DNA of 7,908 bases from an uncultured Oscillospiraceae bacterium. GTDB taxonomy: Bacteria > Bacillota > Clostridia > Oscillospirales > Acutalibacteraceae. The first letter of the stretch is position 1. Each line of letters opens with the position of its first letter. Positions 1 through 7,253 of this stretch are shown here, piece after piece. The stretch spans positions 1 through 7,908 of the forward strand of contig CABUYS010000061.1 of NCBI GenBank assembly GCA_902495835.1, given 5' to 3'. A program made the translations under genes and the position numbers. A model generated the notes under the pieces. That model was not told the DNA's origin. It ran no database searches and saw only the letters and a program-made list of their open reading frames with translations.

Positions 1-1055
1 AAGATATGGGCGGAATAAACCGAGTGGTTTCGGGACTGTGTAATGAATTTTGTAAAAATTATATTGTTCATGTGATATCGATATGTGACACGGGTAAAGA
101 GCCCTATTATTCGCTAAATTCCGAAATAAAGCTTTATAAAATAAAAAATTCACCTGATGAAAGAATTCGCAAGATAATAATTAATTCTTTTAAATTTTTG
201 AAAAAATATCTTTGCGATAATAAATTTGATTTTGTTTTTATGGAAGGGCATTACGTTCCTCCGATTGTGTTACCTGTAAAATTTTTTACAAAAAGCAAAT
301 TTATTTTTTGTGACCATGGTGCTTTAAGCAACCAAATCAAAGACAAAAAAGCTACTTTTTTCAGAAAACTTGCGGCAAAATTCAGTGATAAAGTTGTTGT
401 TCTTACGGAGTCTACAAAAAAAGAGTATATTGAAACATTTAAAGTGAGTCAGGGAAAAATTACAGCTATTCCTAATTTTATCGACGAAAACTTGATTAAA
501 TACAAAAAAAACTACGATATTGATTCTAAGCTGATTCTTTCTTCGGGAAGATTTACATCCGAAAAAGGATTTGATATGATACCCGATATTGCCGAAAAAG
601 TTTTTGAAAAATATCCCGATTGGAGTTGGCATATTTACGGAAACGGCCCAGAGTACGATTTTGTAAAAGAAAAAATATTTGAAAAAAATTTATCAAATAA
701 AGTGATTTTAAAAGGTTTTGCCGACGATATGTATAAAAAATATTGTGACTATGCAATGTTCGTTTTGCCGTCTTATCGGGAAGGCTTTGCACTTGTTCTT
801 TTGGAAGCTAAAGTAAATGGTTTACCTACAGTAAGTTTTGACTGTGTTTCAGGTCCATCTGAAATCATTAATCAAAATGTGGACGGATATCTCATACCGT
901 GTTATAATAAAGAGGTTATGATTCAAAAAATTTGCAGTCTTATTGAAAATAAAAAGTTAAGAAAAAATTTTTCTGATAATTCTTTAAAAGATATAGACAG
1001 GTTTAGCAAGGACATAATTGTTAAAATGTGGGGAAAGATTATAGAAAATATTTAA
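1..1055 (+). CDS. GT4 family glycosyltransferase, 5'-truncated by the window edge
   Basis: Predicted cytoplasmic or membrane-associated retaining glycosyltransferase that would add a sugar from a nucleotide donor to a lipid-linked polysaccharide repeat unit. The first in-frame ATG is at position 6, but the protein then begins directly with GGINRVVSGL, which in GT4 enzymes is the glycine-rich loop after the first beta strand. The frame is also open to the edge (an Asp codon at 3-5). I therefore think ATG 6 is internal and roughly 10-20 residues are missing. Counting from that Met, other GT4 marks are FCDHGAL (about 102-108), the donor-phosphate site GRFTSEKGFD (181-190, Arg182 and Lys187), the E-x7-E motif EGFALVLLE (259-267) and GPSEII (283-288). 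It ends in TAA, and 32 bases separate it from the probable start of the next gene, a polymerase-like protein. The sugar and linkage specificity cannot be read from the sequence. Family assignment is secure; role in a surface polysaccharide is inferred from neighbours. Confidence 0.9.
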   Translation, partial: DMGGINRVVSGLCNEFCKNYIVHVISICDTGKEPYYSLNSEIKLYKIKNSPDERIRKIIINSFKFLKKYLCDNKFDFVFMEGHYVPPIVLPVKFFTKSKFIFCDHGALSNQIKDKKATFFRKLAAKFSDKVVVLTESTKKEYIETFKVSQGKITAIPNFIDENLIKYKKNYDIDSKLILSSGRFTSEKGFDMIPDIAEKVFEKYPDWSWHIYGNGPEYDFVKEKIFEKNLSNKVILKGFADDMYKKYCDYAMFVLPSYREGFALVLLEAKVNGLPTVSFDCVSGPSEIINQNVDGYLIPCYNKEVMIQKICSLIENKKLRKNFSDNSLKDIDRFSKDIIVKMWGKIIENI

Positions 1056-1076
1056 TTTTAGTGTAATTTAAAATGT

Positions 1077-1082
1077 AGGTGA
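1077..1082 (+). promoter_or_regulatory. Ribosome binding site deciding the start of the Wzy-like gene
   Basis: AGGTGA lies five bases before the GTG at 1088. The alternative in-frame GTG at 1079 overlaps this site and has only A/T-rich sequence with no purine-rich motif upstream, so 1088 is preferred. Confidence 0.6.
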
Positions 1083-1087
1083 AGTTA

Positions 1088-2506
1088 GTGGAAAACAACG
1101 GGATTTTGTCGCAAAATCAGAGATATAAAAAATTTAGTGCTTTAAAAACAGTGTATATGGTTTTGTTTTTATTTGTACTTATGGGAAGATTTATAAGTTT
1201 ATATTGGATAATACCGCACATAGTAGACACGGCTGCTTTTGTGGGATTTACTTGTTTTGCGGCTGCTTTTGTAATTTTTGATTTAATAGGAAAAAGAAGG
1301 ACTTTGAGTGCAACTAATATAGTATTTTTAATTTTATTTTTTGTTTCGTGTTTTATATCTTGCCTTATTTATGTAAAATACGGCTGGGCGGATAATTTAA
1401 AATCTTTGATGTCGATAGCTTTAAGTTTGTTTTTCCTTTATCCGTACTCTTTTGTAAACGGAGCAAAAGAGTTAGAAAAAATTATTGTTTTGCTTCAAAA
1501 AATAACCATAGTTTCTTGGATGATATTTTCTTTGGTGTCAATATATACTTTCGTTATACAATACAGTAAAATATTTTATATACACGGAACCAGAATATTG
1601 CTCGGATGCATAGAAAATCGTCTTTTCGGTGTGTTTTCCGACCCTAACTACGCATCTGTTATATCGATTATAACAATGGCTTTTTCGGTGGCGATTTTAA
1701 ATTATAAAAATCAAAATAAATTTATGAAAATAATAGCAGCATTAAATATAGGAGTACAGTTTATTTATTTAGTTTTGGGAGCGTCCAGAACAGGTGAAGT
1801 GTGCTTTTTAATGGTGCTATTTATATCAGCGTTTGTATACAGTTATAAAATTAATCCTAAAAAGAATTTTTTTGTTTTAATTGCAAGATTGATAATAATA
1901 GCATGTGCGTGCGTTGCGGTGCATTTTGTAATAGATTATACCAGAGTTATTTTTTCATATATTCCTTCACTTTTTAATTCAGCTCATTCTAACGGGTCAG
2001 GAGCAATGACGGGACTTTACCAAGTTTCAATGGAACGACCGGATGTAGTTGAAAACAGTGATATTTCCAATTTGAGATTTAGAATATGGGGAAGTGCAAT
2101 AGATATATTTAAAACGACATGGCTTTTCGGTGCTTCTCCGAGAAATGCACTCAAATATGCAAAAGATGTTTTGCCGAATGCCTTTATAGCGCAACGAGGA
2201 TATGATGCTCACAATTTTTATGTTGCAACGGTTTTTTATACCGGAGTTTTAGGTTCTTTGTTTTTGGGAATATTTTTAATTAAAAGTGCTTATAAAATTG
2301 TAAAATATTATTTAAAAAATAATTTTAAAGTCAGTAATCCTTTGTTTAATTCATTGGTGATATCTTTAATATGTACTGCTGTTTCAGGAATGTTTTTGTC
2401 TGAAATTTTGTTTATAACAACTGTTGGTTCTTTCTTCTTTTGGACATTTCTCGGTTACGTAACCGACGTGATATCAAAAAGTCGGAACAGTTGTGAGGAT
2501 AGGTAA
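1088..2506 (+). CDS. O-antigen polymerase/ligase family membrane protein (Wzy-like)
   Basis: Predicted integral membrane protein of about 472 residues that would polymerise flipped polysaccharide repeat units, or transfer them to an acceptor, on the outer face of the membrane. It is almost entirely hydrophobic segments (around ten or more). Family marks, numbered from GTG 1088, are FGVFSDPNYAS (about 180-190), GASRTGE (232-238, with Arg235 or so in the usual Ser-Arg position), a large polar extracellular loop around 293-330, the NLRFRIWGSAIDIF segment (about 328-341), and DAHNFYVATVFYTGVLG (about 373-389), the His-Asn motif of the Wzy_C/O-antigen ligase domain. I start it at GTG 1088 rather than 1079 because of the ribosome site at 1077-1082. 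Only three bases separate it from the flippase gene, so the two are probably translationally coupled. Polymerase versus ligase cannot be told apart from sequence alone; adjacency to a Wzx-type flippase favours polymerase. Confidence 0.85.
   Translation: MENNGILSQNQRYKKFSALKTVYMVLFLFVLMGRFISLYWIIPHIVDTAAFVGFTCFAAAFVIFDLIGKRRTLSATNIVFLILFFVSCFISCLIYVKYGWADNLKSLMSIALSLFFLYPYSFVNGAKELEKIIVLLQKITIVSWMIFSLVSIYTFVIQYSKIFYIHGTRILLGCIENRLFGVFSDPNYASVISIITMAFSVAILNYKNQNKFMKIIAALNIGVQFIYLVLGASRTGEVCFLMVLFISAFVYSYKINPKKNFFVLIARLIIIACACVAVHFVIDYTRVIFSYIPSLFNSAHSNGSGAMTGLYQVSMERPDVVENSDISNLRFRIWGSAIDIFKTTWLFGASPRNALKYAKDVLPNAFIAQRGYDAHNFYVATVFYTGVLGSLFLGIFLIKSAYKIVKYYLKNNFKVSNPLFNSLVISLICTAVSGMFLSEILFITTVGSFFFWTFLGYVTDVISKSRNSCEDR
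2495..2503 (+). promoter_or_regulatory. Ribosome binding site of the flippase gene, overlapping the end of the Wzy-like gene
   Basis: GAGGATAGG sits in the last codons of the upstream gene, immediately before its TAA, with six bases between its last AGG and the ATG at 2510. The arrangement suggests termination and re-initiation by the same ribosomes. Confidence 0.55.
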
Positions 2507-2509
2507 ATT

Positions 2510-4099
2510 ATGAGGACAAAAAATTCTGTTATAAATATTATTGTGAGCTGCCTTTCTTATGGAATAATAATGATAGGTTCTTTTGTCACACGTAAAATTT
2601 TTGTTGATATTCTCGGTTTAGAGATAGTAGGTATTGACGGAGCTTTTACAAATGTTGTAAATACTCTCGCTATTGTAGAACTTGGTCTCGGTGTAGGAAT
2701 AGTTTATAAACTTTATAAACCTATTGCCGAAAAAAACTGGAATCAAGTAGCTGTTGTTTTGTGCTTTTTGCGCAGATGCTATACTGTAATAGCTTCGTGT
2801 GTGGCGGTTTTGGGAATATCGCTGGCTTATTTTGTTGTTATGCCGCTTAAAGAAGATTTTTCTAAAATTTGGCTTGCTCAAATATTTATTTTATATGTAA
2901 TTGACGTTGTTACGTCTTATCTTTATTCTCATAAACGGGCAATGTTTATTGCAGACCAAAGAAATTATGTAAATAATATAATTCATATTGCTGCACAGCT
3001 GGTTCTTTTTATTTCTCAGATATTTGTCTTAAAGTTTTTTGCTTCTTTTGAAGGATATCTTTTATGTAAAATTGGTTCAAGATTAATTGAAAATCTTATA
3101 ATTTCCTACAGATTCGATAAAAAGTACAGTTTTGTTAACTTGAAAATTCGTCAGTTCATGCCTGACATTGAAAAGAAAGACCTTTTCAAAAACATGAAAG
3201 CATTGCTTCTTCATAAAATTTCGGGATTTGGAACTACAACCGTATCGAATTTAATAATAGCTTATTGTGTAAGCTTAAGAGTAACCGGTATATACAACAA
3301 TTACATGTTGATTGTAATGGCACTAACTACCGTTACTAACGAAATATTTAATGGCATTATTGCAAGTTTTGGAAATCTTTTAAATACCTCCGGTGCCAAA
3401 AAAGTGTATGAAAATTTTAATATTTTATATTTTTTAAATTTTTTACTCTATTCGTTTATTGTTACTGCATTTGTGTGTTTATCTACTCCTTTTATAAGCA
3501 TATGGACAGGCGAAAATTCGGCTTTTGGTATATGGACAACCATTGCAATAACAGGGTATATGTATATTTACGGAATGCGTCAATCAATAGGTATGGCCAA
3601 AGTCAGTGCGGGAATATACGACCAGGATAAATATCTTGCGGTTGTCGGTGCGTTGATTACATTTGTTTTTTCTTGGATTTTGGTAAAACCTTTGGGAATT
3701 TCCGGAGTTATGTTAGGAAATATAATCGGAATAATAGCTATTCCTTATTGGGTGCAACCGTTTTTGGTTTATGACGGAATATTTAAAAAACCCGTTAAAA
3801 GTTATCACGTAAAATTTGTTATTTATACGTTTTTGACTATATTGTATGCATTTGTGTCCTATGCACTGTGTAATTTTATTTATTGTAACACTCATGTAGT
3901 TGATAATTTATCCGGAAATTTTGCAAAATGCCTTAATATTTCCGAAAAAATTTCATTGCATGTATCTCAAATATTTGTAAATTTCATGATATGCATTATT
4001 ATTCCGAATTTGTTAAATTTAATTTTGTTTTGCCGAACCAAAGAATTTAAAAGCTTGTGGAATTATTTAAAATCGTTTTTGAAAAGAGTAAAGAAATAG
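2510..4099 (+). CDS. Polysaccharide flippase, Wzx-type (MOP superfamily)
   Basis: Predicted 529-residue multi-spanning transporter that would flip undecaprenyl-linked repeat units from the inner to the outer face of the cytoplasmic membrane. It shows the pattern of Firmicutes Wzx/RfbX proteins: an N-terminal block with SFVTRKIFVDILG (24-36), the GIDGAFTNVVNTLAIVELGLG region (41-61) and LYKPIAEKNW (68-77). A second half-repeat starts near KNMKALLLHKISGFG (227-241) and contains VTGIYNNYMLI (258-268). Then comes RQSIGMAKVSAGIYDQDKY (357-375) leading into PLGISGVMLGN (394-404), which matches the usual asparagine/glycine-rich family segment. About 12-14 hydrophobic segments are visible. The C-terminal part has a polar insertion around 460-480 before the last membrane segment and a lysine-rich tail. 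It lies three bases after the Wzy-like gene and 19 bases before the FHA-SEDS gene. The substrate is unknown; it is assumed to be the product of the adjacent glycosyltransferases. Confidence 0.9.
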   Translation: MRTKNSVINIIVSCLSYGIIMIGSFVTRKIFVDILGLEIVGIDGAFTNVVNTLAIVELGLGVGIVYKLYKPIAEKNWNQVAVVLCFLRRCYTVIASCVAVLGISLAYFVVMPLKEDFSKIWLAQIFILYVIDVVTSYLYSHKRAMFIADQRNYVNNIIHIAAQLVLFISQIFVLKFFASFEGYLLCKIGSRLIENLIISYRFDKKYSFVNLKIRQFMPDIEKKDLFKNMKALLLHKISGFGTTTVSNLIIAYCVSLRVTGIYNNYMLIVMALTTVTNEIFNGIIASFGNLLNTSGAKKVYENFNILYFLNFLLYSFIVTAFVCLSTPFISIWTGENSAFGIWTTIAITGYMYIYGMRQSIGMAKVSAGIYDQDKYLAVVGALITFVFSWILVKPLGISGVMLGNIIGIIAIPYWVQPFLVYDGIFKKPVKSYHVKFVIYTFLTILYAFVSYALCNFIYCNTHVVDNLSGNFAKCLNISEKISLHVSQIFVNFMICIIIPNLLNLILFCRTKEFKSLWNYLKSFLKRVKK

Positions 4100-4118
4100 T
4101 AAAAGAGGCGATTTAACC

Positions 4119-5768
4119 GTGAGTTCTTTATTTTCCGTTTTATTGTATGCAATTCAAGTGATTCTTCCGTTTTTAGGAATTATTATTGTTTACTATTGTT
4201 ATCGTTCGCTGTTTGGGGGAATAAGCCCGGAGCGAAATTTGATTGCTTTAAAAAATTTAATGACAGGTGAAAAAATCCCCATTACATATTGGGAAAATTC
4301 TTTGGGAAGAGACAGGCATTGTGACGTGATTGTCGATAGCCCTACAGCTTCGAGAGATCACGCGGTTCTTTTCAGACGGGAAGAAGGGTGGATGATTTCA
4401 GACACCAATTCTAAGTGCGGTGTTTTTTTAAACGGAGATAAAATTGAAAAAAGCGAAAGAGTTGATTTGAAAGACGTAATACAAATAGGCGGAGTTGATT
4501 TTGAGCTTAATAAATCGGATATTTTGACTGATAAATTTAACAGAAAAAATTTTTCGTGTAAGTTTTATCCGATGCACTCTATTGTGTTTTTACTTAGTAT
4601 ATTTCAATTTTTGACTACATTGGAAGTTTCATTTTCTGCGGGTAAATTTGACTATAAGCCTTGGATTGTTTTTTTAATTCTTTCATTAGGGACATGGTTT
4701 TTACTTTTTGTGTCTTCGGTTATTTTTAAAAGAGTTAATTTTGAAATAGAAATTCTGGGAATTTTTTTTAGCGGAATAGGAATAATTTCTCTTTGTTCCG
4801 TAGATATCGAACAGGCGTATGTTCAACTTGCAGCACTTGGAATAGGAATTATATTTTTCGAATTTATGATATTTTTTTTAAAGAACCCTGATATTGCGAT
4901 GAAATTTAGACCTTATGTGGCATTCTTGGCTATTGCGATTTTGGTTGTCAATCTTATTTTCGGAAAAGTAAAAAACGGTTCGCAAAATTGGATTATAATT
5001 GGTCCGGTTTCGTTTCAGCCTTCTGAATTTGTAAAAGTAGCTTTCATATTTTTCGGAACTTCTACGCTGCAGGGCATTCAAACAACAAAAAATCTTACAG
5101 GTTTTATACTTTTTTCCGCAGTGTGCATGGGAGCACTTTTTGTAATGGGAGATTTTGGTACGGCTTGCGTGTTTTTTGTTACATTTTTGTTGATATCATT
5201 TATGCGTTCGGGAAGCATAAGAACTGTCTTTCTTACATGCACTGCAGCAGCCTTGGGATTTTTTTTGATACTTAAATTTAAACCGTACATAGTTACTCGT
5301 TTTTCTGCCTGGAGACATGTTTGGGAACACGTAAATGATATAGGCTATCAACAGACGAGAGTTCTTACTTATTCGGCCAGCGGAGGACTTATTGGACTCG
5401 GAATCGGCAAAGGATGTTTAAAATACGTTTTTGCTGCACCCAGTGATTTGGTTTTTGGAATGCTCTGCGAAGAATGGGGTCTTTTAATGGCCTTGACTGC
5501 GTTGATTGGTATTGCTTTTCTTGGAATTTATGCACGAAAAGTAAGTGCAAGGAGCAGATCTGCATTTTACGCCATAGCTTCTTGTTGCTGTGCAGGTATG
5601 TTAATATTTCAAATGATGATGAATGTTTTCGGAGTAGTTGATATCTTACCTCTTACCGGAATAACTCTTCCGTTTATCAGTTTGGGAGGTTCAAGTATGG
5701 TTTCTGCTTGGGGATTGTTGGCATTCATTAAGGTTTCCGATGAAAGAACTTATGGACTTAAAAGATAA
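4119..5768 (+). CDS. FHA domain fused to SEDS peptidoglycan glycosyltransferase (FtsW/RodA/SpoVE family)
   Basis: Predicted 549-residue membrane enzyme that would polymerise lipid II into glycan strands, with a built-in phosphothreonine reader. One N-terminal membrane segment (about 5-27) is followed by positive charges, so the next part should be cytoplasmic. The FHA domain spans about 41-135 and keeps the key residues: Gly63-Arg64 (LGRDRHCD), Ser78-x-x-His81 (SRDH) and Asn105-Gly106 (FLNG). The SEDS part runs from about 152 to 540. Its signatures are QNWIIIGPVSFQPSEFVKV (289-307), GDFGTA (344-349), the SGGLIGLGIGKG loop (421-432), Asp443 in SDLVFGMLCEEWG, matching the catalytic Asp of the TDFIF motif in E. 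coli FtsW, and LPLTGITLPFISLGGSS (510-526). GTG 4119 is chosen because GAGGCG at 4105-4110 precedes it. The next gene is a class B PBP, the normal SEDS partner. No kinase is in the window. Whether it serves division, elongation or sporulation is not decided by sequence. Confidence 0.93.
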   Translation: MSSLFSVLLYAIQVILPFLGIIIVYYCYRSLFGGISPERNLIALKNLMTGEKIPITYWENSLGRDRHCDVIVDSPTASRDHAVLFRREEGWMISDTNSKCGVFLNGDKIEKSERVDLKDVIQIGGVDFELNKSDILTDKFNRKNFSCKFYPMHSIVFLLSIFQFLTTLEVSFSAGKFDYKPWIVFLILSLGTWFLLFVSSVIFKRVNFEIEILGIFFSGIGIISLCSVDIEQAYVQLAALGIGIIFFEFMIFFLKNPDIAMKFRPYVAFLAIAILVVNLIFGKVKNGSQNWIIIGPVSFQPSEFVKVAFIFFGTSTLQGIQTTKNLTGFILFSAVCMGALFVMGDFGTACVFFVTFLLISFMRSGSIRTVFLTCTAAALGFFLILKFKPYIVTRFSAWRHVWEHVNDIGYQQTRVLTYSASGGLIGLGIGKGCLKYVFAAPSDLVFGMLCEEWGLLMALTALIGIAFLGIYARKVSARSRSAFYAIASCCCAGMLIFQMMMNVFGVVDILPLTGITLPFISLGGSSMVSAWGLLAFIKVSDERTYGLKR

Positions 5769-5777
5769 ATAAAATGT

Positions 5778-5784
5778 GAGGTGG
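5778..5784 (+). promoter_or_regulatory. Ribosome binding site deciding the start of the class B PBP gene
   Basis: GAGGTGG stands just before ATG 5788 (six bases after its GAGG core). The upstream in-frame GTG at 5776 overlaps this site and has only A/T-rich sequence before it, so translation from 5788 is favoured. Confidence 0.65.
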
Positions 5785-5787
5785 ATT

Positions 5788-7176
5788 ATGAAAAACACTA
5801 AATCACGTTCGATAGTGCTTTATTTTGTCATACTTTCTTTTTTTACAGGATTAGGATTTTTTATCTGTGATTTTGTTAAAGAAGCTGATGTTTGGGCATT
5901 TTCTTCGATTAATCGTCACCTCTATGAAGGCTCTATGTCGGGAGGGAAAATATCTGACTGTAATAATACTATTTTAGCTCAAACCGTTAATGGGAAAAGA
6001 ATATATAGTGAAGACGAAAACATCCGTAAAGCGGTTTTGCACGTTGTCGGAGACGGCTTAGTTTTTATACCTACATCTGTTCAGAGTAGATACACTGCCC
6101 AGCTTTTTGGATATAATATTGTGACGGGTTTCGGAGCTCCGAAAAATTTAAATATGAATAAAAATATAAAATTGACAATTGACAGCAATGTATGCAGTGA
6201 TGTTTCCAAAAGTTTTAAAGACAATAAAGGTGCCGCTGTAGCCTATAACTATTTGACGGGTGAATTGCTTTGCATGGTAAGTCTTCCTACGTATGATGTA
6301 AACAATCGACCTGATTTTACGAAAAATGCGGAAAAATACGAAGGCGTTTACCTTAATCGAGCTATTTCTTCATCTTATACGCCGGGTTCAATATTTAAAA
6401 TCTTTACCACAATCGCCGGAATTGATTGTATCAAAGGTTTAGAAAGCAGAAAATTTTCATGTAATAAAGTCAAAGTTATAAATGGAGAAAAAGTAACGTG
6501 CATGAAAAGTCACGGAACAATAGGACTGAAAGAAGGGTTTTCAAAATCCTGTGATATTGTTTTTGGAGACATAGGTGTCGAACTCGGAAAAGACGTTATG
6601 AAGAGAAAAATGGAAGAAATGGGGTTTAATACGCCTCAGTATTTTGATGTAATAGAAACAGCTAAAAGCGAATACGATGTTTCCAAAGCTTCCGATGCGG
6701 ATTTGGCGTGGTCGGCAATCGGTCAGTATAAAGATAAAGTTAATCCCATGCACATGCTGAAAATTATGGGAGCTATTGCTAATCAAGGAATATCAAACGA
6801 ACCTTTTTTGGTAAAATCTGTGTCGTCGGAAGGAAGTTTTACGCCACTTCAATTTTCAAAATGCGAAAGTAAACAAATAATTAATCCTTCTACAGCTGAT
6901 AAGCTTAAAGAAATAATGCGTTATACCATGAAAAATCAATATGGGGATTCACTTTTTCCGGGAGTAACAATGTGTGCGAAAACAGGTACCGCTGAAGTCG
7001 GTGAAGGAAAGCTTCCTCACGGTTGGATGGTTGGCTTTTCGTACGACAAAAAATTTCCTATTGCATTTGCCGTAATAGTTGAAAATGGAGATTTTGGTAT
7101 AAAATCCGCAGGACCTATAGCGTCTGTCATGATAAAATCTTTGCATTCGAAATTTTTAAATAATAAATTTGTTTAA
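5788..7176 (+). CDS. Class B penicillin-binding protein (PbpA-like transpeptidase)
   Basis: Predicted 462-residue D,D-transpeptidase that crosslinks peptidoglycan outside the membrane, anchored by one N-terminal signal-anchor helix (about 8-28). Numbered from ATG 5788, a short pedestal region contains GGKISDCNNTILA (about 52-64), a diverged form of the RGxIxDRxGxxLA box of class B PBPs. The transpeptidase domain follows: PGSIFK with nucleophile Ser201 and Lys204, the second motif as Ser254-Cys255-Asp256 (SKSCDIVFGD) where most relatives have SxN, and KTGT at 398-401 followed by HGWMVGF (411-417). There is no PASTA domain. At 462 residues it is close to the short PbpA type (for example mycobacterial PbpA) that is paired with an FtsW/RodA-like protein, and here it follows the FHA-SEDS gene by 19 bases, so the two likely form one synthase complex. 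The transpeptidase assignment is firm; its cellular role is inferred from the pair. Confidence 0.93.
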   Translation: MKNTKSRSIVLYFVILSFFTGLGFFICDFVKEADVWAFSSINRHLYEGSMSGGKISDCNNTILAQTVNGKRIYSEDENIRKAVLHVVGDGLVFIPTSVQSRYTAQLFGYNIVTGFGAPKNLNMNKNIKLTIDSNVCSDVSKSFKDNKGAAVAYNYLTGELLCMVSLPTYDVNNRPDFTKNAEKYEGVYLNRAISSSYTPGSIFKIFTTIAGIDCIKGLESRKFSCNKVKVINGEKVTCMKSHGTIGLKEGFSKSCDIVFGDIGVELGKDVMKRKMEEMGFNTPQYFDVIETAKSEYDVSKASDADLAWSAIGQYKDKVNPMHMLKIMGAIANQGISNEPFLVKSVSSEGSFTPLQFSKCESKQIINPSTADKLKEIMRYTMKNQYGDSLFPGVTMCAKTGTAEVGEGKLPHGWMVGFSYDKKFPIAFAVIVENGDFGIKSAGPIASVMIKSLHSKFLNNKFV

Positions 7177-7189
7177 AATTAAAATATAC

Positions 7190-7218
7190 TTGACTATTTT
7201 ATTCTTTTGATATAGCAT
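7190..7218 (+). promoter_or_regulatory. Putative sigma-A-type promoter for the ABC ATPase gene
   Basis: A -35 hexamer TTGACT (7190-7195) is followed after exactly 17 bases by TAGCAT (7213-7218), matching the consensus at five and four of six positions. Transcription would begin near 7225, giving a leader of about 30 bases before ATG 7254. It lies in the longest intergenic gap of the window (7177-7253). The surrounding DNA is A/T-rich, so chance matches are possible. No GC-rich hairpin with a T-run that would act as a terminator for the upstream operon is seen in this gap. Confidence 0.55.
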
Positions 7219-7240
7219 AACTTTGTAAAATTAAATTTGA

Positions 7241-7249
7241 AAGGGTGGT
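7241..7249 (+). promoter_or_regulatory. Ribosome binding site of the ABC ATPase gene
   Basis: AAGGGTGGT lies four bases before ATG 7254 and supports this start; the protein then begins at the expected distance before the Walker A motif. Confidence 0.6.
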
Positions 7250-7253
7250 ATTT

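Noticed and set aside
6..8. ATG at position 6 as the true start of the glycosyltransferase
   Set aside because: The protein from there lacks the first beta strand expected in GT4 enzymes and starts inside the glycine-rich loop; the frame is open to the window edge, so the start lies upstream.
324..632. Minus-strand open frame of 102 codons inside the glycosyltransferase gene, and similar frames in the other genes
   Set aside because: All lie opposite well-supported coding regions, have no family resemblance or convincing ribosome sites, and are expected shadows of A/T-rich genes.
1231..1272. Direct repeat GGCTGCTTTTGT, two copies 30 bases apart (1231 and 1261)
   Set aside because: It is in frame inside a hydrophobic membrane segment (AAFV twice) and is best explained by low-complexity codon use; there are only two copies.
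4000..4118. A separate promoter for the FHA-SEDS gene at the end of the flippase gene
   Set aside because: Several TTG-like and A/T-rich hexamers can be picked out, but none pairs well at 16-18 base spacing; I could not support one.
7151..7190. A/T-only inverted repeats (AAATTT...AAATTT) after the PBP gene as a terminator
   Set aside because: The stem has no G/C pairs and no well-placed T-run; such motifs occur throughout this A/T-rich DNA.
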